A stretch of DNA of 5,606 bases from Acidocella sp. 35-58-6 (GTDB taxonomy: Bacteria; Pseudomonadota; Alphaproteobacteria; Acetobacterales; Acetobacteraceae), in contig NCFD01000104.1 in the NCBI GenBank assembly GCA_002281005.1, positions 1 through 5,606 of the forward strand, read 5' to 3'. Shown here in pieces: positions 1 through 5,606 of this stretch. A model generated the notes under the pieces. The model was not told the origin of the DNA and made no database searches. It saw only the letters and a program-made list of their open reading frames with translations. Position numbers and translations under genes: made by a program. Positions within the stretch are counted from its first letter, which is position 1. The number at the start of each line of letters is the position of its first letter.

Positions 1-521
1 CGGCACGAAACCAACAAGGGGTACGGGGCCAACCAGAAAACCTGCTACGCTGAAGCCTTAGCGCGCGGCGCTGACATTATTGTGATGCTGCACGCGGATT
101 ATCAATATTCCCCCAAGCTCGTCACTGCCATGGCTTCGATGGTGGCGTCGGGTCATTACGACGTGGTATTGGGTTCGCGCATTCTCGGCCATGGTGCGCT
201 CTCCGGTGGTATGCCTGTGTACAAATACATTGCCAACCGGTTTCTCACAGTTTTTGAAAACGTGTTACTCGGCCTTAATCTATCCGAATATCATACCGGC
301 TACCGCGCGTGGTCGCGCCGCGTGCTTGAAACCTTACCGCTTGATCGCTTTTTGCCATCGGTGAAATCTCCTGCCCGACGCGCTATTTCGATGAAGCCTC
401 CTCAATCAATTTTTCGCGCTCTGTCACTTACGGTTTAGGCGTGCTGCAAACCGCGCTCGATTATCGGCTGGCGCGCTGGGGCTGGCGTCCGTCTGCGCTT
501 TTCTCCAAATCCCCATCATGA
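1..521 (+). pseudogene. Family 2 glycosyltransferase, 5' end outside window, frame disrupted
   Basis: This is the C-terminal half of a GT-A fold family 2 glycosyltransferase of the polyprenyl-phosphate sugar transferase-like type, expected to act at the cytoplasmic membrane face; its substrate cannot be told. The first frame, open from base 1, reads [12 protein letters not shown], then [10 protein letters not shown] (family consensus MLHPDYQY), [23 protein letters not shown] and [20 protein letters not shown], all typical of the family. After the codon at 340-342 similarity stops, and this frame runs into TAG at 436-438. Similarity resumes in another frame from about 348: [19 protein letters not shown], then [19 protein letters not shown], ending at TGA 519-521. 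The conserved stretch normally between these blocks, centred on SDDFVFD, is absent, so this looks like a deletion of roughly 50-60 bases that is not a multiple of three. The estimate comes from remembered homologues. A sequencing or assembly error remains possible. The natural stop overlaps the next gene's start. Confidence 0.8.
518..521 (+). promoter_or_regulatory. ATGA stop/start overlap coupling glycosyltransferase to VTT gene
   Basis: The TGA that ends the restored glycosyltransferase frame (519-521) overlaps the ATG of the VTT-domain gene (518-520). No Shine-Dalgarno-like purine run precedes this ATG; the upstream bases are pyrimidine-rich (tctccaaatccccatc). Termination-reinitiation is therefore the most plausible way the second gene is translated. 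The same overlap supports the view that the second frame is the true glycosyltransferase C-terminus. With the frame as it stands, ribosomes would stop at 438, about 80 bases too early to reinitiate here. Confidence 0.6.
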
Positions 522-1225
522 GCACCCCGTCATTGCAAGCGGCGCAGGGCCATCCATCTTCGCGCAAGGCAATTCCTCTTATCATCGCCATCATCGTCAT
601 TCTTTCCATCATCATCAGCATCTTCCTGCCGCACAGCCTCACCAGCCGCATCACCAGTACCACCCAAGCCTTACGCAACCTCGGCCCGCTTGGCTGGCTC
701 ATCTTCATCGCCGCTGAAGCCGTGGTGGCGCTCATCGGCATTCTACCGGCATCCCTGCTCGGTATTGCAGCAGGTGCGGCGTATGGCATTACCATCGGCT
801 TCATCACCAGCGTGCTTGGTATCCTTCTCGGCGCGATCATCGCTTTTTCAGTCAGCCGCTCACTGGCCCGGCCTTTCATCGCGAGCTTCGTCGGCCGCCG
901 CGCCAAACTCGCCACCCTCGACCACCTTCTTGCAAATGACAGTTGGCGTCTGGTGGCCCTGCTACGGGTCTCACCAGTCATGCCATTTTCCCTCACCTCT
1001 TACGTGCTCGGCCTCTCCGGCATCACGCTTCGCGCCTACATCATCGGCACCACGGCCTCACTTCCGGCGCTACTTGGTTACGTCGCCATTGGCAAACTTG
1101 GCAGCACCAGCCTCACCAGCGAAAGCCACATCCACACCACCCTCCTCATCCTAAGCGCCGCCGCCACCTTGGCCCTGACGATCCACCTTTCGCGGTTACT
1201 CAGCCGCGCCCTTCGCGCAGCCTAA
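518..1225 (+). CDS. TVP38/TMEM64 (VTT domain, DedA superfamily) membrane protein
   Basis: A 235-residue integral inner-membrane protein of the VTT/SNARE-associated group. Members of the wider DedA superfamily are linked to lipid flipping and membrane homeostasis; the role of this copy is unknown. An Ile-rich first helix (about 18-37) is followed by a hydrophobic segment at 58-78, then the VTT core: [17 protein letters not shown] (74-90), a glycine-rich re-entrant or membrane stretch to about 110, and SRSLARPF (113-120). Next come [22 protein letters not shown] (148-169) with the conserved Arg150 and Pro residues, Y174 and the [17 protein letters not shown] segment (176-192). A last helix lies at about 207-224 with a basic tail. 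The length is normal for the family. The start is set by the ATGA overlap with the preceding glycosyltransferase; such pairs suggest a shared envelope-lipid or polyisoprenoid theme, but that is inference. It ends 3 bases before the convergent hrpB stop. Confidence 0.9.
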   Translation: MSTPSLQAAQGHPSSRKAIPLIIAIIVILSIIISIFLPHSLTSRITSTTQALRNLGPLGWLIFIAAEAVVALIGILPASLLGIAAGAAYGITIGFITSVLGILLGAIIAFSVSRSLARPFIASFVGRRAKLATLDHLLANDSWRLVALLRVSPVMPFSLTSYVLGLSGITLRAYIIGTTASLPALLGYVAIGKLGSTSLTSESHIHTTLLILSAAATLALTIHLSRLLSRALRAA

Positions 1226-1228
1226 CTC

Positions 1229-3637
1229 TTACCGCCATGGCTCCTCCGGCCAATCGTGCTTCGGGTACCGCCCGCGCATATCGCGCCTCGCATCCGCCCA
1301 GCCGTGGCGCCAAAACGAGGCCAAATCACCGGTAATCGCAATTGGCCGCCCTGCTGGCGAGAGCAGCGAAATTTGTAACGCCACCCGCCCACCGGCTAAT
1401 TTCGGCGTCGCATCCAGCCCATAAAAAACCTTTGCCCGCGCCGCCGCTACCGGCACCGGCCCGGTATAATCAATCCGCACCGACCCATGCGGCAATTCCA
1501 ATGCAACCGGCAGCGCCTTATCCAACGCACGGGCATTCTCATACCCTAGAAAATTCCGCAAAATATCCACGAGGTCGAGGTTTTTCACCTCACGGATATT
1601 ATTCATCCCCGCCAGATACGGTGCCAGCCAAACATCGCTCTTCGCCGCCAAAGCCTCGCGCGATATATCCGGAAATTCCGGCTCAATCCCCCGCATCACC
1701 GCCGCCCGCGCCTGCAAGTTCAACACCGCATCCGACCAATCCAAAATCTCCAGCCGCGCCGCCACGGCTTTTGCCAGCGCCGCTTGTGCTTCCTCTGGTG
1801 CCGGTGGCGATGATCTATCCGACAGCACCAGCGCCCCCAGCCGCAACCGCTCGCGTGTCGCCACCCCACCGCTCACCGCATCAAACGCCGTCTCGCGCGT
1901 GCTCTTCAACCGCGCCCGCAACGGCCCCGGCAGATCATCCGCATCCAATTTCGCCGCCAGCTTCACCTTCGAGCCCTTGGCATCCAGCGCTGCCACCACG
2001 ATCAATTTATGCCGCGCCATCGGGTCCGTAGGGTTCAACTTGCCACTCCCACCACCCGCCAACCGATACGACCCCGGCTCGCCCCGGCTCTGCCCCACCC
2101 GGTCCACAAACGCTGCCGCCAGCAGGCCCCCAGCATCACCCGCCGCCACGGCATTACGGGCCAGCCCCAACCGGCCGCGGTAAATCCCGCCCGCCTGACG
2201 TATCCGCGCCAACGCCGCGCGGTCGCCCTCACCCCGCCCCGCCAGCGCCTCCAGCCGCAGCATAATATCCGCCGGCGCATCACCTGAGCGTGCCAGCGGG
2301 TCGCGCTCCTCCAGCAGCGCCGCCAAATCCGCCGCCAGTGCGCGTTCCTGTGGCGAGACCGCCGCACACATCATCGCCGCCAGCCTTGGCGTGGCCCGCA
2401 ATTTCGCCATCGCCCGGCCCAGCGCGGTGAGTTTTTCCGCCTCATCCAGCGCCCCCAAATCCACCAGCAGCGCCCGCGCCACCTTCACCGCCCCCGGCGG
2501 CGGCGCATCGATAAACGGCAAATCCTCACACCGCGCCCCCCACGCCGCACAAGCCAGCACCAGCCCCGACAGCTCCGCCTCAAAAATCTCCGGTCGCTCA
2601 AACGCCGCCAGCCCCCGGTGCAGCGCCTCCGACCACAACCGTATCCCCACCCCCGGCGCTTCCCGCCCAGCCCGGCCCGAGCGTTGCGTCGCCGCCGCCC
2701 GGCTGATCCGCAACGTCGTCAACCTGGTCAGCCCCGAACTCACATCCAGCCGTGGCGAACGCCGAAACCCGCCATCGATCACAATCCGCACCCCCGGCAC
2801 GGTGAGCGAGGTTTCCGCAATCGAGGTCGCCAGCACCACCCGCCTTCGCTCATGTTCCCGGAGTGCCAAATCCTGCGCTTCCGGCGTCAAATCTCCATGC
2901 AATGGCAGCACCAAAGCCGGACACCCCTCCAGTGCGGCCTGGGTGCGCCTGATCTCCGCCATGCCCGGCAGAAACACCAGCACATCGCCCGCATGTGCCA
3001 CCAAAGCTTCCCGCACCGCCTTCGCCGCCGCTTCCGGCAACTCCCGCACCGTTGGAATATCACGCGCCGCATGCTGCACATTTACGGCGTGTATCCGCCC
3101 GTCACTCGCAATCACCGGCGCGTTCAACAAAGCCGCCAGCGGCCCGGCATCGGCAGTGGCCGACATCGCCACAATCCGCAATTCCGGCCGCAGCCCGCAT
3201 TGCAAATCCAGCACCATGGCAAGAGCTAAATCCGCCTCCAAACTACGCTCATGCACCTCATCGAATATCACGCAGGCCACACCCTCCAACCCCGGGTCCG
3301 CCAGCAGTCGGCTGGTGAGTAAACCTTCCGTGATCACCTCGATGATTGTGGCACCTGAAACCGCGCTCTCCAGCCGGGTGCGAAACCCCACTCGCTGCCC
3401 CACAGTTTCACCCAGCAGGCTCGCCATCCGCGTGGCCGCCGCCCGCGCCGCCAGCCGCCGTGGCTCCAGCAGTAAAATTTTCCCATAGCCCGCCTGCATC
3501 AGCGCCAATGGCACCAGCGTGGTTTTACCCGCCCCCGGTGGTGCCACCAGCACCGCATTGGGCCGCGCCAGCAAACTTTCCAGCAAGGCGGGCAGCACCT
3601 CCGCCACCGGCAAGTCAAACAATGACAAATCAAACAT
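1229..3637 (-). CDS. hrpB: ATP-dependent helicase HrpB (DExH box)
   Basis: Superfamily 2 DEAH/RHA-type helicase of the HrpB family, about 802 residues, close to the usual length. Counting from the ATG at 3637, helicase motifs occur in order: Walker A APPGAGKTT (32-40), LLEPRRLAARAAA in motif Ia (56-68), DEVHERSL (126-133), SAT (159-161), LPGMAEIRR (223-231), the ATSIAETSLTVPGV block (270-283) and QRSGRAGR (318-325). The HrpB-specific C-terminus is intact, with LLSPAGRPIAITGDL, FWRHGW and MRGRYPKHDWPEEPW just before the stop. The family is conserved and presumed to unwind RNA using NTP, but its physiological role in most bacteria is poorly defined. The start is ambiguous: ATG at 3637 gives the family-like N-terminus (MFDLSLFDLPVAEVLP), while an in-frame GTG at 3655 adds six residues; neither has a strong ribosome site. 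The gene is monocistronic here, convergent with the VTT gene and divergent from the dsbD-like gene. Its codons are strongly G-ended (GCG, CCG, GGG, CTG, GTG). Confidence 0.95.
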   Translation of the reverse strand: MFDLSLFDLPVAEVLPALLESLLARPNAVLVAPPGAGKTTLVPLALMQAGYGKILLLEPRRLAARAAATRMASLLGETVGQRVGFRTRLESAVSGATIIEVITEGLLTSRLLADPGLEGVACVIFDEVHERSLEADLALAMVLDLQCGLRPELRIVAMSATADAGPLAALLNAPVIASDGRIHAVNVQHAARDIPTVRELPEAAAKAVREALVAHAGDVLVFLPGMAEIRRTQAALEGCPALVLPLHGDLTPEAQDLALREHERRRVVLATSIAETSLTVPGVRIVIDGGFRRSPRLDVSSGLTRLTTLRISRAAATQRSGRAGREAPGVGIRLWSEALHRGLAAFERPEIFEAELSGLVLACAAWGARCEDLPFIDAPPPGAVKVARALLVDLGALDEAEKLTALGRAMAKLRATPRLAAMMCAAVSPQERALAADLAALLEERDPLARSGDAPADIMLRLEALAGRGEGDRAALARIRQAGGIYRGRLGLARNAVAAGDAGGLLAAAFVDRVGQSRGEPGSYRLAGGGSGKLNPTDPMARHKLIVVAALDAKGSKVKLAAKLDADDLPGPLRARLKSTRETAFDAVSGGVATRERLRLGALVLSDRSSPPAPEEAQAALAKAVAARLEILDWSDAVLNLQARAAVMRGIEPEFPDISREALAAKSDVWLAPYLAGMNNIREVKNLDLVDILRNFLGYENARALDKALPVALELPHGSVRIDYTGPVPVAAARAKVFYGLDATPKLAGGRVALQISLLSPAGRPIAITGDLASFWRHGWADARRDMRGRYPKHDWPEEPWR

Positions 3638-3684
3638 AACTATAGCCCGTACCACTCCACCCCGCGCCGTGCGATATACGCCTC
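3638..3684. promoter_or_regulatory. Divergent hrpB / dsbD-like intergenic region
   Basis: The 47 bases between the two divergent starts must hold or abut signals for both genes, unless promoters lie inside the coding regions. On the minus strand, TATAGT (one mismatch to the -10 consensus) sits one base before the hrpB ATG, and TATATC lies further upstream at 3674-3679. On the plus strand, a TATACG-like box at 3675-3680 is only four bases before the dsbD-like ATG. No convincing -35 partner was found for any of these, and no AGGAGG-like site precedes the plus-strand start. The boxes are suggestive only; what is firm is the short divergent spacing. Confidence 0.3.
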
Positions 3685-5475
3685 ATGCGCATCCTCGTCC
3701 TGCTCCTCGGCCTGCTGCTGCCCAGCCTCGCCTCCCATCTGGCAAACGCCGCCACCAGCAATGTGGTCACCTCAAAACGCGATTCCGTGGCGCTCATCAG
3801 CCAATCCAACAGCCCCGGCACCGTGCAACTGGCCCTGCAATTCCACCTCAACCCCGGCTGGCACATTTACTGGTCCAACCCCGGTGACGCCGGCTTCGCC
3901 CCCACCATCAACCTCGCTCCGCCCGCCAGCGCCGGCGATATCAGTTTCCCGCCGCCGGAATTTTTGTTGCAAGGCCCGGTCGGTGCCTATGTGCTCTCCG
4001 GCAACGTGCTGCTGCCTTTCACCGCCAGCAACGTAGGTGCCACCGTCAGCGCCACCGCCAACTGGCTGGTCTGCTCAGATGTCTGCATCCCCGAGCACGC
4101 CAGTTTCACCCTGGCCCTGGACGGCTCACCCGCCGCAGAAGCCGCGCTGTTCACCGCTTCCCCCATCGTAAATTCCCCCTTCGCCACCGCCGTCGCGCCG
4201 GATGGCACCCTCATCGTCACCGGCCCCACGCAAGCCCAAGTGAAATCCGCACGGTTTTTCCCCACCAAGCCGGACACCATCATCAACGCCGCCCCGCAAG
4301 CCCTGGAATTCACCAGCACCGGCTTCACCCTGCATCTGCAACCCGGCCCCGGCTTCACGCCCAGCGGCCTCACCGGCCTCCTCGAACTCACCGACCCCAC
4401 CGGCACGATGCAAGCTTTGAATGTGACAGCCACACCCGGCACCGCCCCGGTCACCACCGCCGCCATCGTCTGGCTGGGCCTCGCCTTCCTCGGCGGCATT
4501 ATTTTGAACCTGATGCCCTGCGTGTTCCCCATATTGGCGATGAAGGCGCTCGCCATCGCCCGTCTCGGCGGCCAGGGCCACGCCCGGATTCGCCATGAGG
4601 CCTATGGCTACACGCTCGGCGTGCTCGTCGCCTTCACCTTCATCGGCGGGCTGCTGCTAGGCTTACGGGCGCTGGGCGATCAGATCGGCTGGGGCTTCCA
4701 GTTACAATCACCCATCTTCGTGGGCGTGCTGGCGCTGCTGATCCTCGCCATCGCTCTCAACCTCGCTGGATTATTCACCATCTCCGGGCTTGAGAATGTC
4801 GGCAGTTCGCTGGCCAGCAAAGGCAGCTTCTTCACCGGGCTGCTCGCCGTCGCGGTCGCCACACCTTGCACCGCGCCGTTCATGGGCGGTGCCATCGCCG
4901 CCGCTCTGGCCGCACCGTTTTATGTGGCCTTCGGCATTTTCCTCGCCCTTGGCCTGGGCCTCGCTGCCCCCTTCCTGCTGGTCGCGCTCATCCCCAGCCT
5001 CGCTGCCAAACTGCCGCGCCCCGGCGCCTGGATGCGCAATCTGCAACGCATCCTCAGCCTGCCGATGTTCGCCACCTTCATCTGGCTGGCCTGGGTGTTC
5101 GCAACGCAACTCAACCCCGCCGCCCCGGCCTTGAGCCTGCCCAACGCGCAAGCCTTCTCAGCCGCTGCCCTGGCGCAGGACCGCGCCGCCGGCGAGCCGG
5201 TATTCATCGACCTCACCGCCGCCTGGTGCGTCACCTGCCTGGTGAACGAGCACAGCTCGCTCACCAACCCTGATGTGCAAGCCGCCTTCAACGCTGCCCA
5301 CATCAAAACCCTGGTCGGCGACTGGACCAATCGCAACCCCGACATCACCGCCTTCCTGCAGTCCAACCACCGCGACGGCGTGCCGCTGTACATCTACTAC
5401 CCGCCCAACAACGCCGCCCCGGTCACGCTACCGCAAATTCTCACACCACAGATTGTGCTGAACGCACTTAAGTAG
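3685..5475 (+). CDS. DsbD/ScsB-like thiol:disulfide interchange protein (three-domain)
   Basis: A 596-residue inner-membrane reductase predicted to carry electrons from cytoplasmic thioredoxin to periplasmic disulfide proteins. A signal peptide (1-22, ending LANA) precedes a periplasmic DsbD-N-like region (about 24-257) with [13 protein letters not shown] (58-70) and the pair Cys130/Cys134 in [11 protein letters not shown], the ScsB-style motif. The membrane core carries Cys279 ([11 protein letters not shown]) and Cys395 ([11 protein letters not shown]); hydrophobic helices lie near 259-284, 308-328, 343-366, 381-407, 410-437 and 455-475. A C-terminal thioredoxin-like domain has [16 protein letters not shown] with Cys515/Cys518 and GVPLYIYY (565-572). 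These six cysteines are the only ones present. Only six core helices are visible, whereas E. coli DsbD has eight. ATG 3685 is the first usable start after an in-frame stop at 3643-3645, and it begins a good signal peptide, though no ribosome site is evident. Codons are strongly C-ended. I give no symbol because DsbD and ScsB cannot be separated safely here. Confidence 0.93.
   Translation: MRILVLLLGLLLPSLASHLANAATSNVVTSKRDSVALISQSNSPGTVQLALQFHLNPGWHIYWSNPGDAGFAPTINLAPPASAGDISFPPPEFLLQGPVGAYVLSGNVLLPFTASNVGATVSATANWLVCSDVCIPEHASFTLALDGSPAAEAALFTASPIVNSPFATAVAPDGTLIVTGPTQAQVKSARFFPTKPDTIINAAPQALEFTSTGFTLHLQPGPGFTPSGLTGLLELTDPTGTMQALNVTATPGTAPVTTAAIVWLGLAFLGGIILNLMPCVFPILAMKALAIARLGGQGHARIRHEAYGYTLGVLVAFTFIGGLLLGLRALGDQIGWGFQLQSPIFVGVLALLILAIALNLAGLFTISGLENVGSSLASKGSFFTGLLAVAVATPCTAPFMGGAIAAALAAPFYVAFGIFLALGLGLAAPFLLVALIPSLAAKLPRPGAWMRNLQRILSLPMFATFIWLAWVFATQLNPAAPALSLPNAQAFSAAALAQDRAAGEPVFIDLTAAWCVTCLVNEHSSLTNPDVQAAFNAAHIKTLVGDWTNRNPDITAFLQSNHRDGVPLYIYYPPNNAAPVTLPQILTPQIVLNALK
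5468..5475. other. Tail-to-tail overlap of dsbD-like gene and rdgB
   Basis: The dsbD-like gene ends at TAG 5473-5475 on the plus strand, while rdgB ends at TAA on the minus strand, occupying 5468-5470. The two coding regions thus share eight base pairs. No hairpin followed by a T-run is visible at this junction, so transcription from each side probably runs some way into the other gene or stops by a Rho-dependent route; the latter is inference. Confidence 0.8.
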
Positions 5476-5606
5476 CGGCCAGCGCACTCACCATCTGCGC
5501 CATCGCCCGCGCCCGGTGACTGATTTTATCCTTCACCGCCGCCCCCAGCACCGCGTAGCTCTGCTCATACCCCAGCGGCACAAAAATCGGGTCGTAACCA
5601 AACCCC
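5468..5606 (-). CDS. rdgB: XTP/dITP diphosphatase RdgB (HAM1 family), C-terminal 45 codons
   Basis: This is the end of an Ham1/RdgB non-canonical purine NTP pyrophosphatase, a cytoplasmic enzyme that hydrolyses dITP, ITP and XTP to the monophosphates and pyrophosphate, keeping deaminated purines out of DNA and RNA. The visible 45 residues open with [20 protein letters not shown], the nucleotide-binding block conserved in the family, followed by [12 protein letters not shown] containing the invariant SHR motif, then a short helical tail ending in ALAAT. The gene begins to the right of the window, so roughly the first three quarters of the protein are not seen. A residue of the family acidic region (usually EM or similar after the Tyr) appears replaced by VLGAA, a conservative-looking local variation. 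In many alphaproteobacteria rdgB lies with rph and hemW, which would be to the right here, but that cannot be checked. Codons are G-ended, like hrpB on the same strand. Confidence 0.93.
   Translation of the reverse strand, partial: GFGYDPIFVPLGYEQSYAVLGAAVKDKISHRARAMAQMVSALAAT

Noticed and set aside
82..438. A short complete glycosyltransferase starting at the GTG at 82
   Set aside because: The frame is open and family-like back to base 1 ([12 protein letters not shown]), so 82 is an internal codon. The last 30 or so residues before the stop at 438 are a frameshifted tail.
580..630. ATC/ATT-rich run that might be a tandem repeat
   Set aside because: The repeats are imperfect and encode the Ile-rich first transmembrane helix of the VTT protein; codon bias explains them.
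424..996. A 190-codon open frame on the minus strand opposite the VTT gene
   Set aside because: It is Met/Arg/Ala-rich without motifs and opposes a membrane protein gene whose conserved VTT motifs are clear on the plus strand.
1203..1222. Small GCGC/GCGC inverted repeat at the end of the VTT gene as a terminator
   Set aside because: The stem is only about four base pairs and no T-run follows on either strand.
1342..2031. A 229-codon proline-rich open frame on the plus strand
   Set aside because: It lies antisense to the hrpB C-terminal region. The Pro/Ala/Ser richness follows from reading the C-rich strand, and there is no ribosome site or domain.
2391..3488. A 365-codon open frame on the plus strand opposite hrpB
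   Set aside because: It is fully antisense to a well-supported helicase, its translation is low-complexity Ser/Ala/Arg-rich with no recognisable motif, and such long shadow frames are expected opposite GC-rich genes with G-ended codons.
3987..4596. Two overlapping minus-strand open frames inside the dsbD-like gene
   Set aside because: Both are shadows of the thiol:disulfide interchange gene; they show low-complexity Gly/Ala/Glu or Val content and no start signals.

Overview
The window looks like chromosomal housekeeping DNA from a GC-rich alphaproteobacterium, perhaps Rhodospirillales/Acetobacteraceae. The clues are the alphaproteobacterial-type glycosyltransferase and RdgB tails, the ScsB-like form of the DsbD protein, a full-length HrpB helicase, and heavy use of G- or C-ended codons. 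The taxonomic call is inference from remembered family sequences; no search was run.

Layout, left to right. (1) Positions 1-521, + strand: the 3' part of a family 2 glycosyltransferase gene whose reading frame is broken near 340-357, where conserved residues are missing and the frame changes. (2) 518-1225, + strand: a small VTT/TVP38-type (DedA-superfamily) membrane protein, joined to the glycosyltransferase by an ATGA stop/start overlap. (3) 1229-3637, - strand: hrpB, an ATP-dependent DExH helicase, convergent with the VTT gene and separated from it by 3 bases. (4) 3685-5475, + strand: a three-domain DsbD/ScsB-like thiol:disulfide interchange protein, divergent from hrpB across a gap of only 47 bases. 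(5) 5468-5606, - strand: the C-terminal 45 codons of rdgB (XTP/dITP diphosphatase), which overlaps the end of the dsbD-like gene by 8 bases and continues beyond the window.

The DNA is packed almost wall to wall with genes. The only non-coding stretches are 3 and about 47 bases long, so there is no room for RNA genes, mobile elements or arrays, and I see none. The glycosyltransferase and VTT genes probably formed one membrane or envelope-related transcription unit. HrpB, the DsbD-like protein and RdgB do unrelated jobs (RNA/envelope helicase, periplasmic electron delivery, nucleotide-pool cleansing) and appear to be neighbours without being partners.

I do not see a new multi-gene system. The points most worth a second look are the broken glycosyltransferase, the DsbD-like protein with an apparently six-helix core and exactly three cysteine pairs, and a strand-wide C-over-G bias that switches codon-ending preference with gene orientation.
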